A DNA stretch of 64,000 nt, taken from positions 567,501 to 631,500 of the forward strand of contig SDUX01000006.1 of NCBI GenBank assembly GCA_008729055.1. Direction: 5' to 3'. Both the position numbers and the translations under genes were made by a program. The stretch is from Pyropia haitanensis (Eukaryota > Rhodophyta > Bangiophyceae > Bangiales > Bangiaceae). Below the pieces are notes generated by a model. That model searched no databases and had not been told where the DNA came from. It was given only the letters and a program-made list of their open reading frames with translations. Positions within the stretch are counted from its first letter, which is position 1, and each line of letters begins with the position of its first letter. Shown here piece by piece: positions 11,169-22,178 of the stretch.

Positions 11169-11206
11169 CCGCGCCGCGCGCGCCGTCTCGGCGGGCGTCG
11201 CCGGCG

Positions 11207-11395
11207 TCAGCAGCCGCGCGACGGGGCGGGTTTTGACGTGCCGACGGCGAGCGGGCTCTGCGCACCGGGCAAAAACGCCGTGCCCGTGCCACGGACGTCG
11301 GCGGTCGCGACGGCGGCGCCCGTGTCGACGAGCTCCTCGATGATGCCCGTCAGGTCACGCGACCCAAAATAGACTTTTTGGAGCGCCCGGTCCAT
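11207..11395 (-). CDS. Small hypothetical protein, 62 aa, possibly a first exon
   Basis: From the ATG at 11395, MDRALQKVYFGSRDLTGIIE is followed by ELVDTGAAVATADVRGTG and a stop at 11207. The N-terminal 45 residues are well-mixed and unlike the surrounding low-complexity translations, and the 5' flank is pyrimidine-rich like a promoter. The other minus frame past about 11260 stays open through the GCC array into a hydrophobic segment near 11100. The true protein may therefore be longer after a splice or frame correction. No family recognised. It is divergent from the XPG gene, with about 710 bases between starts. Confidence 0.4.
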   Translation of the reverse strand: MDRALQKVYFGSRDLTGIIEELVDTGAAVATADVRGTGTAFLPGAQSPLAVGTSKPAPSRGC

Positions 11396-12107
11396 GGCGG
11401 CCAGCAAAGGGGGGCGGATGGGGGGGAGGGTGGAGGGGGAGGTCGGGCAGGGGGGAACGCGGACGAATACAAGAAACGGCAGGACCGATACGCCGACGGG
11501 GGCTGGGGAGAGGAGGAAGGAAGAACGAGAGACATCTCCCCCACAAAACGAGGACGCAGCGACTGAGGGTGTCTGGTGGAAGAGGCGAGGGGCGCCCGCA
11601 GGGACGCGGGCGGCAGGAGCGGCAGGGGCGGGGGTGGGGACGGAGCGGCGGCGGCGAGCGCACGTGGGGCGCCCGTGAGCACAAAGGCAAAAGGCCGGAC
11701 GCTTCCGTTGACGTTGATCTCTTTGCACGGTCGTTGCCTCCGTTGGATCGCCGAGTTGCTGTCGTCAAGATTCAATCCAACGTGGCGGATGTCTCGTGCG
11801 TGACACTGAATGAACTCTGAAAGTTATGAAAACCTTGGGGACACAGATTTCGACTCGCACGTCACAGCCGTTGGTCTGGCCGCGCCAGACCTTTGTCACT
11901 GCGCACTGTGACCGTGTGTGCCTGCGCGTCGCGCCTGGAGGGCGGCAGCCGCGCGACTGCGCTCGCCGGGTGCTCTGCCCTGCTCTCACCCGCGTCGCGG
12001 CGAGGCCGTCGCCGCTTTTTGTTCCCAGCACTGCATCCCTGTTGCCGTACACTCCCCCTGACCCCCGCGGCCCCCCCACTCCCTGCCGGCCTGGTGCGGC
12101 CGCCGCC
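11396..12107. other. Divergent intergenic/promoter region
   Basis: This lies between the small minus-strand gene and the XPG gene. It is purine-rich on the plus strand at 11396-11560 and of milder composition at 11690-11900. It includes a near-palindrome GTCACTGCGCACTGTGAC at 11895-11912. It probably holds both promoters; I saw no TATA box that I would defend. Confidence 0.4.
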
Positions 12108-13788
12108 ATGGGCGTCGCCGGCCTCTGGCAGCTGCTCTCCCCCGTCGGCCGGCGCGTCGACGCTGCCGACGTGGGCGGCCAGCGGCTGGCGGTGGACGCG
12201 TCCATCTGGCTCACCCAGTTTGTCCGCGCCATGCGCGACGCGGACGGCGCGATGGTCCGCAACGCCCACCTCCTCGGCGTCCTCCGCCGGCTGGTCAAGC
12301 TCCTCGCCCTCCACGCGCGGCCGGTGCTCGTCTTTGACGGCGGCACGCCCGCACTCAAGCGCAAGACGCTCGCGTCGCGCCGCGCGGCGCGCGCGCGGGC
12401 GGCGGCCAACCTCCGCCGCGTCGCGGAGCGGCTGCTGCTCGCGCAGCTGCGGGGGTGCGCGCTCAACGCCGCCGCCGCGGCGGCGGTGGTGCGGCGCGCC
12501 AAGAAGGGGGTGGGGGGGGGGTGCTTGGCCTGCCCGCCGCGGCTGAGGGCGGGGCTGCTACGGCGACGGCAGCGGCCGCCGCCGGTGGTGGTGGGGGTCA
12601 GGGGGGGCGGGTGGTGGCGAGGAGGAGGAGGAGGAGGAGGTGGAGGAGGAGGAGGAGGAGGAAGAGGGGGGGGGGCGACCGGCCGCGCCGCGGGCGGTCG
12701 CGCTTTCTGGGCGGCCGCCTGAGGGTGGCGGCGGGGGCGGCGCCCATGGCGGCGACGCCACGCGCAACGACGCGGAAATCGCGGCGGCGCTGGCCGCGTC
12801 GCCCGACACTGATGGGGATGAGGGTGGTGACGGTGGCGGCGGCAGCGGCAGTGGCGGCGGCGGTGGTGATGGTGGTGGTGGTGGAGGTGGTGGCGGGGGG
12901 GACGTCCACGCGGTGGACGCGCTCGCCGACCACCTCCTCCCCGACCGGGACGAGGACATTGACGCGGCAGCGCTGGCCGCGCTGCCGCCGTCGCTGCAGA
13001 TTGAGGCGGTCCAGCGGCTGCGGCAGCGGCGGCGGGCGGCCAACCGGGAGGCGCTGGTCACCGCCATGACCGGGGGGGACAGCCGTGACGGCGCCGGCGC
13101 CGGCGGCGGGGGTGCGGGTGCGGCCGGCGGCGGCCTCGTCGCGACGCCCGCCGCGGCGGTCGCCCCCACCGCCGGCGGCGACCGCTTTGGCCGCGGCCTC
13201 CGCGACCCGTCCGCCGCGGTGGCGGTGCTGCCAACGTCCGCGACCGGCGCGGCGGGCGGCCACGTGGACCCCGCCGCGTTCTCTCGCGCGCAGATCGCGG
13301 GCTACCTCGGCGCCGTCGCGCTCAACCGGCGCATCGCCGCGGCGCGGGCGGTGCTCAACGACGCGGCGGGGGTGAGCCGCCGCATCGCGTCGGACGCGGG
13401 GCGGGAGTTTACGCTCGCCGCGACGCCGGCGGAGGACCCGCACCGGTTCCGGGCCGCGTCGGGGGGGGGGGTGGCGTTTCCGAGTGGCGGCTTTATCGCC
13501 GATGATGGCGACGACGCGGGTGCCGTGATGGAGGGGGTGGCCGCGGCGGCGACGGGGGGGGGGCGGCGCGCCGCCGCTGGCGGCCGGCCGTCGGCGGCGG
13601 CCGCCGCCGCTGCCGCCGCACCGCCACGGCGGCCGCCGATGGCGGCCGACGGGGGCGTCGGCTGGGCGTCCCGCGCGCTGGCCTCCCGCGCCGCCGCCGG
13701 TGACACCGCCGCCGGGGCGGGGCGGTACGGCCCGCGCGGGCCCGCCATCACCCGGGGGGTACTCGCGCTGCCGGGTGGCCTACGCGCG

Positions 13789-13832
<44 letters not shown>

Positions 13833-16800
13833 TGAGGGCGGCGTCATTGACGTGGACGCGGTGGGGGGTGGCGGCGGCGGGTGGCCCAAGGCGGAGGTCA
13901 AGGAGGAGGAGGAGGCGGGCGTGGGCGGGAGCCCCAGCCAGAGCGACGACACCACCGACGATGTAGAGTGGGAGGAGGTGGCCGCCACCGCCGACGCGGC
14001 GGCGCCGCACGGGGAGGCGGCGTCGGCAGGGCCAGCCGCGGCGCACGCACCGGCGGCGGCGGCCGCCGCAAACCCCGGCGTCCGTGGGCTTTCCCCGGCG
14101 GTGGCGGCGGCGGCCGCTGACGCCGCCGCCGCGAACGGCGTTGGCGGCAGGGACGGCGATGACGGGGAGGAGGAGGACTTGTGGGGTGATGAGATGGTGT
14201 CCGTGCCGCCACCGCCCGCGCCGCCCGCCGACGGGCTGGGCGGTGCCGTGGACGTGCCGGCGGCGGCGGCGGTGGCCAGCGGTGCATCGCCGGTATCAGG
14301 AGCAGACCGCGCGCCGCCGCCCGAGGCGTCGGTGGCGGCCTCGCCTGCCGCTCCATCGCCGCAGGCGCCCCTCCCTCTCAACGCGGACGCCGCCCAGGCC
14401 GTCGCTTCCCGGCCGCGCTCCCCCCCGCCCTCGGGTGCCGTTCCCGAGGCGAACGGCATCCAGCCCGTGGCGCGCCAGCCGCGCTCGCCGGCCGTGGACG
14501 CGCGTGAAGAGGACGAGATCCAGCCCGTCGCGCGCCGGCCGCCTTCCCCCCCGCCCGCGGATGCCACGGCCGAGGAGGACGAGATCCAGCCCGTCGCCCG
14601 CGTGCCGCCGCGCGCCCCCCCTCCCGCGTCTGCTCCGCGTCGCCGCCGTGGCGCCGCCGCCGACGACGAGTACGCGGCGTCGCTGGCGGCGGCGCTGGCC
14701 GCGTCGGCTGCGGAGACGGTGGGGGGAGGGGGGGGCGCGGCTGGCACCGCCGACGGGGACGACGCTGGGGAGGACGCAACTGCCACCGCCGCCGTCGACA
14801 CAGGTAGGGTGACCCGTCGGGGGGACGACGTGCCGACACGGGCGGCTAACGACCCCGACGACGACGCCACCGTTGACGCAGATGCCAGCCGTGACGCGGA
14901 CGCGAGCCGTGATGCGGACGCCAGCCGCGACGCGGATGCCAGCCGTGACGCCGCGGCAGCCGCCGTTGCCTCGGACGATGAGGACCGCGATGACGCGGCG
15001 GCGCTGCTGGCGCGCGCCGCCACCCTCGACGCGGCCGCCGCGTCGGCGGACGGCGCGAGCGCCGCCCCCCCCCCCCCGCCCGACGCGGCGGAGCTGGCGC
15101 GCCTCGGCGCCGACGCGGCGGCCGAGACGGCCGCCCTGTCGACCCGCCACGCGACACTCGCCGCGGCGACCGAGTCGGTCAGCGCGGAGATGACGCGGGA
15201 GGTGCAACAGCTGGCAGCGCTCCTCGGCGTGCCCTACGTGACCGCGCCGATGGAGGCAGAGGCGCAATGCGCGGCGCTGTGCACGGCGGGCCACGCGGAC
15301 GCGGTCATCACCGAGGACGCGGACGCGTTCCTCTTTGGCGCGCCCGTCGTTTACCGCCGGCTGTTTACGGGCGGCGCGTTTGCGGAAGCGTACCGCGCGG
15401 CGGATATCGGCGCGGAGCTGGGGTGTGACCGCGTCAAGCTGGTGCTACTGGCGCTGCTGCTGGGGAGTGACTATACCATGGGTGTCCACGGGGTCGGTAC
15501 GTTTGGGTGGGGGCTTGAAGCTGGGACGGGGGGCGTTGTGCAGGGTGGGGACAAGAAGGGTATGGCGTGGCGTGGCCGGGCAGTGGGGACCAGGTGGACG
15601 ACGGCGTGCGGCCTTGTCTAACGCTCGCAACCTGTGGTGTGCTGTGTGCTCCTTCCACCCTCTCTTGGATGTGTTCCTGTCGCAGGCATTGTGAATGCGA
15701 TGGAGATTCTCGACGCCTACCCCGACGAGGCGGCGCTGGCCGACTTTGCCGCCTGGGCCCGCACCGTCTCTCTGGCCGACGTGTCGGACGAGCCCCCCCC
15801 CCCCCCGCCCCCCACCACCGACGGCGCCCCCCCCTCCCCCGGCGCGGCGGCGGCGGCCAAGCGCGCGGCGTTCCGCTACAAGCACCGTCATATGAAGCGC
15901 AACTGGTCCGTCCCGCGCGCCTTCCCCGCCGCCCCCATCATCGATGCGTACCTGTCGCCGCACGTGGACGGCTCGACCGACAGGCTGGTGTGGGGCGAGC
16001 CCGACGTCGCCGGCCTCCGCGACTTTTGTTGGGACAAGTTTGGGTGGACCGCCGCGGCCGCCGACGCGGCGGTCGCGCCGGTCGTCGCCGCCGCCGCCGC
16101 GCGGCGGGCGGCGGGCGGGCAGACCCGCCTCGACGCGTACTTTGTGCCGACGCGGTTTGCCAAGATCCGGTCGCGGCGGCTCGCCGCGGCGGTGGGGGGG
16201 CTCGCGGGCGCCGACGGCGCCGCGGCGGTCGTCGAGGACGCGGCCGCTGTGGCGGGCGTCGGCGCCGCCAAGGCGTCGGGGGAGGCGGCAGCGAATAGCG
16301 CCGCGGGGGGGGGGGAAGCTGCGGTGCCGGGCAAACCGTCGCCAGCGAAGCGCCCGCGGCTAGACGCCGGCGTTGGGGGCACGGTTGCAGAGGTGCGCGC
16401 GGCGCTGCGGGCGAGGCGGCTGCCGACGGGGGGCAACAAGGCGGCGCTGGTGGCGCGCCTGCAGGCGGCGCTGCTGGAGGAGGAGGAGGAGGGAGAAGAG
16501 GACGAGACGGACGACGAGGCAGAGGCGGAAGCGGCGGCAGCGGTGGCACAGGCGGACAAGGCAGAGGCGGCGGACGGCGGAGAGGAGGCGGCGGCTAGGG
16601 GGAGCGACGCAGAGGGCAGCAACAGCGGCCCGCGCGGCGGCAGCGGCGGCGGCGGCCGTGCCGCCCGCCGCCGGCGCCGCAGTGGGAGCGGCGGCGTGGC
16701 CGCCGGCGGGGTAACCCTCGGGGGGGGTTGCGGCGATGACCGCAACGGCTCGGCGGCGCCCGTCCCACCCGCCGGGACGACCGCGGCGGGCGCCGCGGCG

Positions 16801-16860
16801 GGCACCGCCGCCCCCGCGGCGGCTGGGATGAGGCGGTCGCGGCGGCCGCGGCGGGCGTGA
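12108..16860 (+). CDS. XPG/RAD2-type nucleotide-excision-repair endonuclease with SAP domain
   Basis: This is a structure-specific 5'-flap endonuclease that makes the 3' incision in nucleotide excision repair; in humans it is ERCC5/XPG. Exon 1 begins MGVAGLWQLLSPVGRRVD, the hallmark N-terminus of the family, with catalytic aspartates in LAVDASIWL and LVFDGGTP. A long acidic, Ala-rich spacer contains two conserved XPG landmarks: LPPSLQIEAVQRLRQRRR (about 12990) and FSRAQIAGYL...LNRRI (about 13280-13330). The I domain (15220-15496) has PMEAEAQCAAL, ITEDADAFLFG and GSDYTMGV, so all expected acidic residues are present. A GT-AG intron (15497-15685) joins GVHGVG to GIVNAMEIL. Downstream are QTRLDAYF (16120-16143), a PIP-box fit, and a SAP domain (about 16375-16480). 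The frame changes once between 12505 and 12640 beside a G run, either a roughly 60-base intron or a run error. Confidence 0.93.
14878..14951 (+). repeat. 18-bp coding repeat, DADASR x4
   Basis: Four near-identical units encode DADASR within the acidic spacer of the XPG homologue. They differ at synonymous positions. Confidence 0.9.
15497..15685 (+). other. Spliceosomal intron in the XPG gene
   Basis: Donor GTACGT at 15497 and acceptor TCGCAG ending at 15685. The intron is 189 bases, phase 1, and splits a glycine codon. Splicing restores GVHGVGIVNAMEIL, which is collinear with XPG family proteins. The read-through frame stops at about 15620, so the intron must be removed. Confidence 0.9.
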
Positions 16861-17942
16861 TGGGCGGCCGGCCGTCCTGGCGGGGGCGAAGGGGGGGGGG
16901 AGGGCGCCGCGGCGCGCTCTGCCCCCCCGCCGCCCGCTTCCGAACGTGCCGTCGGTACAGCGGGTCCAGTCACGCGCGCAGGGGGGCGCCCGCACACGGC
17001 GGGTCGCCGCCCTGCCACGCAAGGTGCACACACACACCCTCCCCCCCGCTCCCAGCCCCTCCCAGCCTCCTTCCCCCTCCCGCAAGTCTCCCGTCCCCTC
17101 GCGTCGGCGGTCGCCAGCTCAGCAGGCGGGCACCGTTCCCCGCCCCCCCCCCACCCCACCCGCGCCTTGTCTCCCCTCCGCCAGTTGCCACGCGTGCGGT
17201 AGATCGGCAGGGCTGGCGAGTAGCCCCACCCGCTGCCCGCCCAGCTCCACCCCCTCCACGGCCGCCGCCCTCGACGCGCGGCGCCGCGCCACCGCCTTAC
17301 AGCGCCGCGACGAGAGGCGATGGTCAGCGGTCGATAGCGTCGCGACGCGCCGCCCGCCGCCGAGGCGCGACGCAGCCACTGTGCAGCCGCAGCATCCGCC
17401 CGGGCAGGCCCGTCGTGGTGCAAAGTGCCAGTGACGGTGGGCGTCGCCGCCGACCGGGTGGGCCACTCGAGGGGGTCTACAGAGCACGTGCGGGCGACGA
17501 ATGCGCATGACGAGCGCGTCTAGCTCGACCATCCTTGGCATGGGCACCGTCGAGTCGTCGCGGTCGGAGCGGTCGGCGCGGCTGGCGGCTGCCCGTGCCT
17601 TATTCCACCGCCTCTCGCCGACCAACCCCGACCGGCGCCGCAGAGTCAGCGGGCGGGTGTTTGCCTTTGAGCCCCGACTTTGCGGGTTCGCGTGCGAAAG
17701 CTTCGAACATTCACTGATTTTCATGAAAACAGCGTCGCCAGGCGCGTGCTCTCGGCCGAGCGCCGCCTTCACCTTGGCCGCCAGCCCGCCTCCACTGCCG
17801 ACGTCTCGGCAGCGCGGGCGCCTTCCCTCCTGCTGACGCTGCTGCTTCCGCCACTGCCCTCCCTCTCCCCGCCCTTTGCCTCTTCCCCTCCCGCCTTTCC
17901 CTCCTCCCCCGCACCTGTGTGTGCTGCGTGCGCCGCCTCGTC
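16861..17942. other. Intergenic region, possible weak minus-strand exon
   Basis: This separates the XPG gene from the oxidoreductase gene. A minus-strand reading at about 17560-17200 contains MPRMVELDALVMRI and later VEGVELGGQRVGLLASPADL, which look less random than the surroundings. They match nothing I recognise, so I do not call a gene. The last 130 bases are C/T-rich, as expected just upstream of a start in this genome. Confidence 0.35.
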
Positions 17943-18432
17943 ATGCCGCCCCCCCCCCTCCCCCCCCCGCCCCCCCCCCTCGGCCGCACGTTGTCATTGT
18001 CGGCGGCGGCTTTGCCGGCACCGCCGCCGCGCGGGCGCTCCACCCCCACACGCACCCGCACACGCCGCGGGCGCCCGCGCTGCGGGTGACCCACCTGGTA
18101 GGGGGCGGCTTTGAGTACTGGCCCGCCACCCACGAGGCGCTCGGGTCGGGGGCGGCCGCGACCGCCGCCGCGGCGGGCCGCCACCTGCTGCCGCCGCCAC
18201 CGCCGCCACCGCCGCCGCCGCCACCACTGGCCGCGGCGGGCGGTGGTGGTGGGCGAGGGGGGGGCGTGGCGGATGGTGACACCCCTTTTGCGGTGCTGCC
18301 GGCGGTCGCGACGGGCCTCACCGCCGACGCCGTGACGGTGGCACCCGCGGCCAGCTGGGCGGCCGCCGGCGGCGACGGCGGCGGCGGCGGGTGCGGCGAC
18401 GGCGGCGACGGCGGTGGGTGCGGCGGCAACAA

Positions 18433-18480
<48 letters not shown>

Positions 18481-19444
18481 AGTGCCGCCCCTCGTCCCGT
18501 ACACGTACTTGCTCATCGCGACGGGCGCCGCGCAGGCGCCGCCCGTCCACCCCGTGGGCGGCGTCCTCGCCTCCCTCCCACGGCGGGCGGCGGCGCTCGC
18601 CGCCGCCGCCGCCCGCGCCGCCGCCGCCCGCCGCGTGCTCATCGTTGGCGGCGGCGCCGTTGGCGTTGAGGTTGCCGCCGCCATCGCGGCGGCGCCGCGG
18701 CCGTCGCCGACGGCGACGGTGCCACCGGCGGCGGCACCCCCCGCTGCAAAGCCAACGGCGGGGCGGGGACAGCGGCCGGCAGACGGGCGGTGGCGGGCGC
18801 GGTGGCGGGGCGCCGCCGCGGCGGCGGTGGCGGCGCCGCCGCCGCCGCCCCCGCCGCCGCGGCCGGCGGTGACACTCGCCGCGCGTGGCGGGCGGCTGCT
18901 GCCGCGGCTGCCGCCCGCCGCGGGCGCGTACGCGGCGGCGGCGCTGCGGGCGGCGGGGGTGGAGGTGCGGCTCGGGGAGGGCGCGACGCGGGTGGGCGGG
19001 GCGGGGGCGGGGAGGGGGGCGGGGGTCATCTACCGCTTGGGGAACGAGGTGTGGGTGGACGCGGCCGGCTCGGCGGGGCCACCGGGGGGGGCGACGGCGG
19101 GGGCGCCCCCGGGTGACGCGGCGGCCGCCGCCGCTGCCGGCGGGGGTGCCGACCCGGCCCGTGACGCCAACGACGGTGACGGCGGGGACGTGGTGCTCGT
19201 CTGCACGGGGGGGGTGCCCGACACGGCGTGGGCGGCGGCCGCCGTCGGTGGTGACGGCGCGGGGCTGACCGTCCACCCCGACCTCCGCGTCGTTGGCGCG
19301 GACCGCGTGTACGCGGCGGGGGATGTGGTGGGGGGGATCGCCCTGGGGGGGGGGGGCGGGGGGGGGACCGCCCCACCCACCGAGCGCACCGCCTACGCGG
19401 CGGTCGCGGCGGGCACACTCGCGGCACGAAACATTGTCGCGGCA

Positions 19445-19479
<35 letters not shown>

Positions 19480-19976
19480 TGCCGCCACCGCCGCCGCCGC
19501 CACCGCCGTCGCGGCCGCCGCCACTACCCACACCACCCCCACCCCCGCCCCCTACGCCGCCACCCCTCCCACGGGCGCGGTAGCGTGCTGCCGCCGTCGC
19601 CCGCCGGCGGGTGCGTACCCCGCCGACGCGTTCCCGCTGGGCCGCTTCCCCCTGCTGAGCATCGTCGCGACGGGCCCGCGCGACGCGGTAGCGGTTGCCG
19701 GCCGGCTGGTCGTCGCGACCGGCTGGGCGGCGGCGGCGGCCAAGGCGGCGGTGCAGTGGGTGGCGGTGGGGGGCATTGCGGAGCAGCCGCCCCCTCCTGT
19801 GGGGGGGCGGGGGGTGGGGGGGGGGGGGGCGCTGGGGGGGGTCGCGCTGGCGCTGGCGCTGGCGCTGGCGCTTGTTCCTCGCCGCCGAGGCGGTGTCGTG
19901 TGGGGTGGTCAACGCGGCCGCCGCGGCGGCCGCCGCGCTTGGGGGGGGGGGGGGGAGCGTCCCCGCCGTCGAGTGA
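17943..19976 (+). CDS. FAD/NAD(P)H oxidoreductase, AIFM2(FSP1)/NDH2-like
   Basis: A two-dinucleotide-fold flavoprotein of the pyridine nucleotide-disulphide oxidoreductase superfamily. It has the FAD-binding HVVIVGGGFAGTAAARAL (about 17987), then TYLLIATGAAQAPPVHP, and the NAD(P)-binding RVLIVGGGAVGVEVAAAI (about 18633). It also has VVLVCTGGVPDTAW, a second FAD contact DRVYAAGDVVGG (about 19303), and ERTAYAAVAAGTLAARNIV. The last motif and the C-terminal FPLLSIVATGPRDAV with GWAAAAAKAAVQWV resemble the AIFM2/FSP1 end. Such enzymes reduce quinones (ubiquinone, vitamin K) with NAD(P)H. Poly-Ala/Gly inserts enlarge it. The ATG at 17943 is followed by three C runs (17949-17979) that put it out of frame with the FAD motif. 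A G run near 19800-19836 makes the C-terminus uncertain (20095 in the unshifted frame). Confidence 0.72.
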
Positions 19977-22147
19977 CGCCGCCTTGCCGCCGCCGCCGGT
20001 GGCCACCGCCACGCTGGCTGGCCGTGACGTCGGGTCGTTCGAGCGTGCCGCCGCGGGCGCGCGGCGGTCGGCTGTCATCGCGGCGGGGTGGCTGACGAGC
20101 TGCTGTGGCGGGTCCACGCTGAACCCGCCTCTGTCCGCATCGCCCGCAGCATGGCAGCACCCTCTCCCCCAGCGTCCGTGTCGGCGCTCTGTCGACGCAC
20201 CGTCAACGCGCCGTCGACGCACCGCCGGGGGCGAGGGGGGGGCGGCCGGAACAGCATGTTCCACCGTGTAGACGCGCATGACCACGACGCCCGTCCCGGA
20301 TGGAACACCGTCCAGCTTCACCCTTCCTCTCCAGTGTGGATGCGCCGCGCCCGAAGCGGCAGGCCGCCGCTGCCGTCGCGCCGGGACGGCGGCGCCCGCG
20401 TCGCACCGTGATGATCGCGGTGGCCGTCGCGGGCATTCTGCTGGAGACTGAATGAGAGCGGGGAAGAACACACAACGGCGGGGACTGTGGGGCTGGACGG
20501 AGGCCTCCCCCCCTGCCACGTCTGCCCACTGTTTCCCCCGAGCAGCGTCGACGCACCGGTGCGCACCACGCGAAACGGGGGAGGGACATAGGGACGGGCG
20601 GCAAGACGGCGGTGGCCTCCCCGCCAACGCGAGCAGCCGCCCGTGGCTAACGTCAACAACCGCCCGACACCAAACCCGGCGGCGAGTGTCACCCCTCATC
20701 GAGCGCCAGAAACAGACCGCCGCCACTGCCAGCGCAAAGCGTCACTTCCCCGCCATCGTTATCAGAGTCCAGACGCAGAAAGCGACGCAGGGCGCTATCC
20801 CCCAGCCAGCACCAGCAACCGGCCGCCGCCAATGCCAGCCGCGTGCGTCACGCCCACCACAAACAAAGGGAGCCCGCGGCCAAGCGCAGCAACCACAGAC
20901 CCGGCCCGAAAGTGCTGGCGGCGAGGGTCACTGCCTCGTCAAACAGCGACCGCCCCCAGAAACTACCAGCAACCACCCCACGACGGATCCAGCAGGGAGC
21001 GCAACCCCCCCGGAAACGCCAGCAGCCACCGGCCGACAATGTCAGCTAGTGGGAGACGGCGGCCATCCCACCGCCGCCCCCCACCGACGACCCGCCACGG
21101 TCCCCGCGCGCCGCCGGCGCCGCAACGCCGGCAGGCGGTGGCCCGTCCGCGTCCGCCGCCGCACGGCCAGCGGCGCAAACCACGAGGCCATTAGTCGTCG
21201 CCCGGCCGCGGCCCAGAGAGGTCGTCGCCGCCGCCACCGCGCCAGCGCCGCAGGCCAGCATGGCGGCGGCGTCGACGGCGGTGGTAGGGAGGAGGGCGGG
21301 AAGGGTGCGGCCACCCCCACTGCACGTCCCCTGCCCCCCCCGGGCGGCCGCAGCCACCACGCCGGCCGCCAGAGCCGGCGCGTCCGCTGCCGCGGCAGCG
21401 CCCCCGGCGCCGTGCCCCTCCGCGCCGGAACCAGCAGCCGCGGCGGACGCACCCGCCTCGAAGACGCGGGCGGTGGCGGCGGTGACGCGTGGCAGGGTAC
21501 GTGGCTGGGCTGCGGGTTGGCCAGAGCGGCTTCGCCCCACCTGCCCGTCGACACTCCCCGTCGCCGCCACCCACCGCGCCCGCCGGCGCGCCACGCCGCC
21601 GCTGCCGCCGCGGCGATCGCCGCCACCCCGCCCCTCCCCTCGTGCTGGGTGTCACGGCGGCCGCCCGTAGTGCGCGCCACGGCGCGGCGGCCCGCGCCGC
21701 GTGGTCGGCCGCTGGGCCGGCGCGGCCGCCCGCCGCGCCCCGCACCCGCGCGCGCACGTTCCCATCTCCCGCCCTTCCCGTCGGCCGCGGTCGCCGCTCC
21801 TGCCGCCGCGGACCCGCCACGACGCGCCGCCCATGGCGGGTGTCCTTCCCGCCAGCGCGACGCCGACACGCGTCGCGGGCGGCCGCGGCCGGCCGTGGCG
21901 CGGCCACGCTGCCATCCGCCGCCCACCGTGCCGGCCCCGCCGTCTCCCTTCGCTCCCGCCCCTACCCTCCCGCGCTCCCGCCAAGGCAGTAAGACCGCCC
22001 GTAGCGCCGCGCCGTTGCCGTCGCTGGGCGGTGGCGCCGCGACCGCGGCCGCGGCGGTGCGTTGGCGGGAACCCCCCCCCCCGCCCCCCTCCGTTGGTCG
22101 CCTGCCGTGTCGGGCTGTAACGGCGGGAGCGGCGGCGGCGGCGGCTG

Positions 22148-22178
<31 letters not shown>

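Larger units (their letters stand above)
9697..11206. other. Intergenic region with diverged tandem duplication
   Basis: This region is upstream of the minus-strand membrane-protein gene. It includes milder-composition DNA to about 10620, then a 139-bp tandem duplication, then GCC-rich DNA. On the minus strand about 11100-10985 there is a hydrophobic Ala/Val stretch (AAIAAVAVAAAWRVVLVLFFF) downstream of the small gene at 11395. It might be a further exon or a frame-shifted continuation of that gene. I see no independent gene. Confidence 0.4.

Noticed and set aside
11892..11914. CACTGCGC in the XPG upstream region as a possible transposon end
   Set aside because: It is part of a local near-palindrome, has no subterminal similarity to elements A-D, and no partner end.
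13302..15023. 573-codon minus-strand Ala/Ser-rich frame
   Set aside because: Antisense of the XPG spacer; the plus frame holds the conserved XPG landmarks.
17119..17772. Minus-strand 217-codon frame
   Set aside because: A few residue stretches look mixed, but there is no recognised motif and the frame overlaps GC-rich shadow frames. Left as a note in the intergenic entry.
21046..21594. Minus-strand 182-codon Ala/Gly frame
   Set aside because: Composition is that of surrounding low-complexity DNA, with no motif and no supporting exon.
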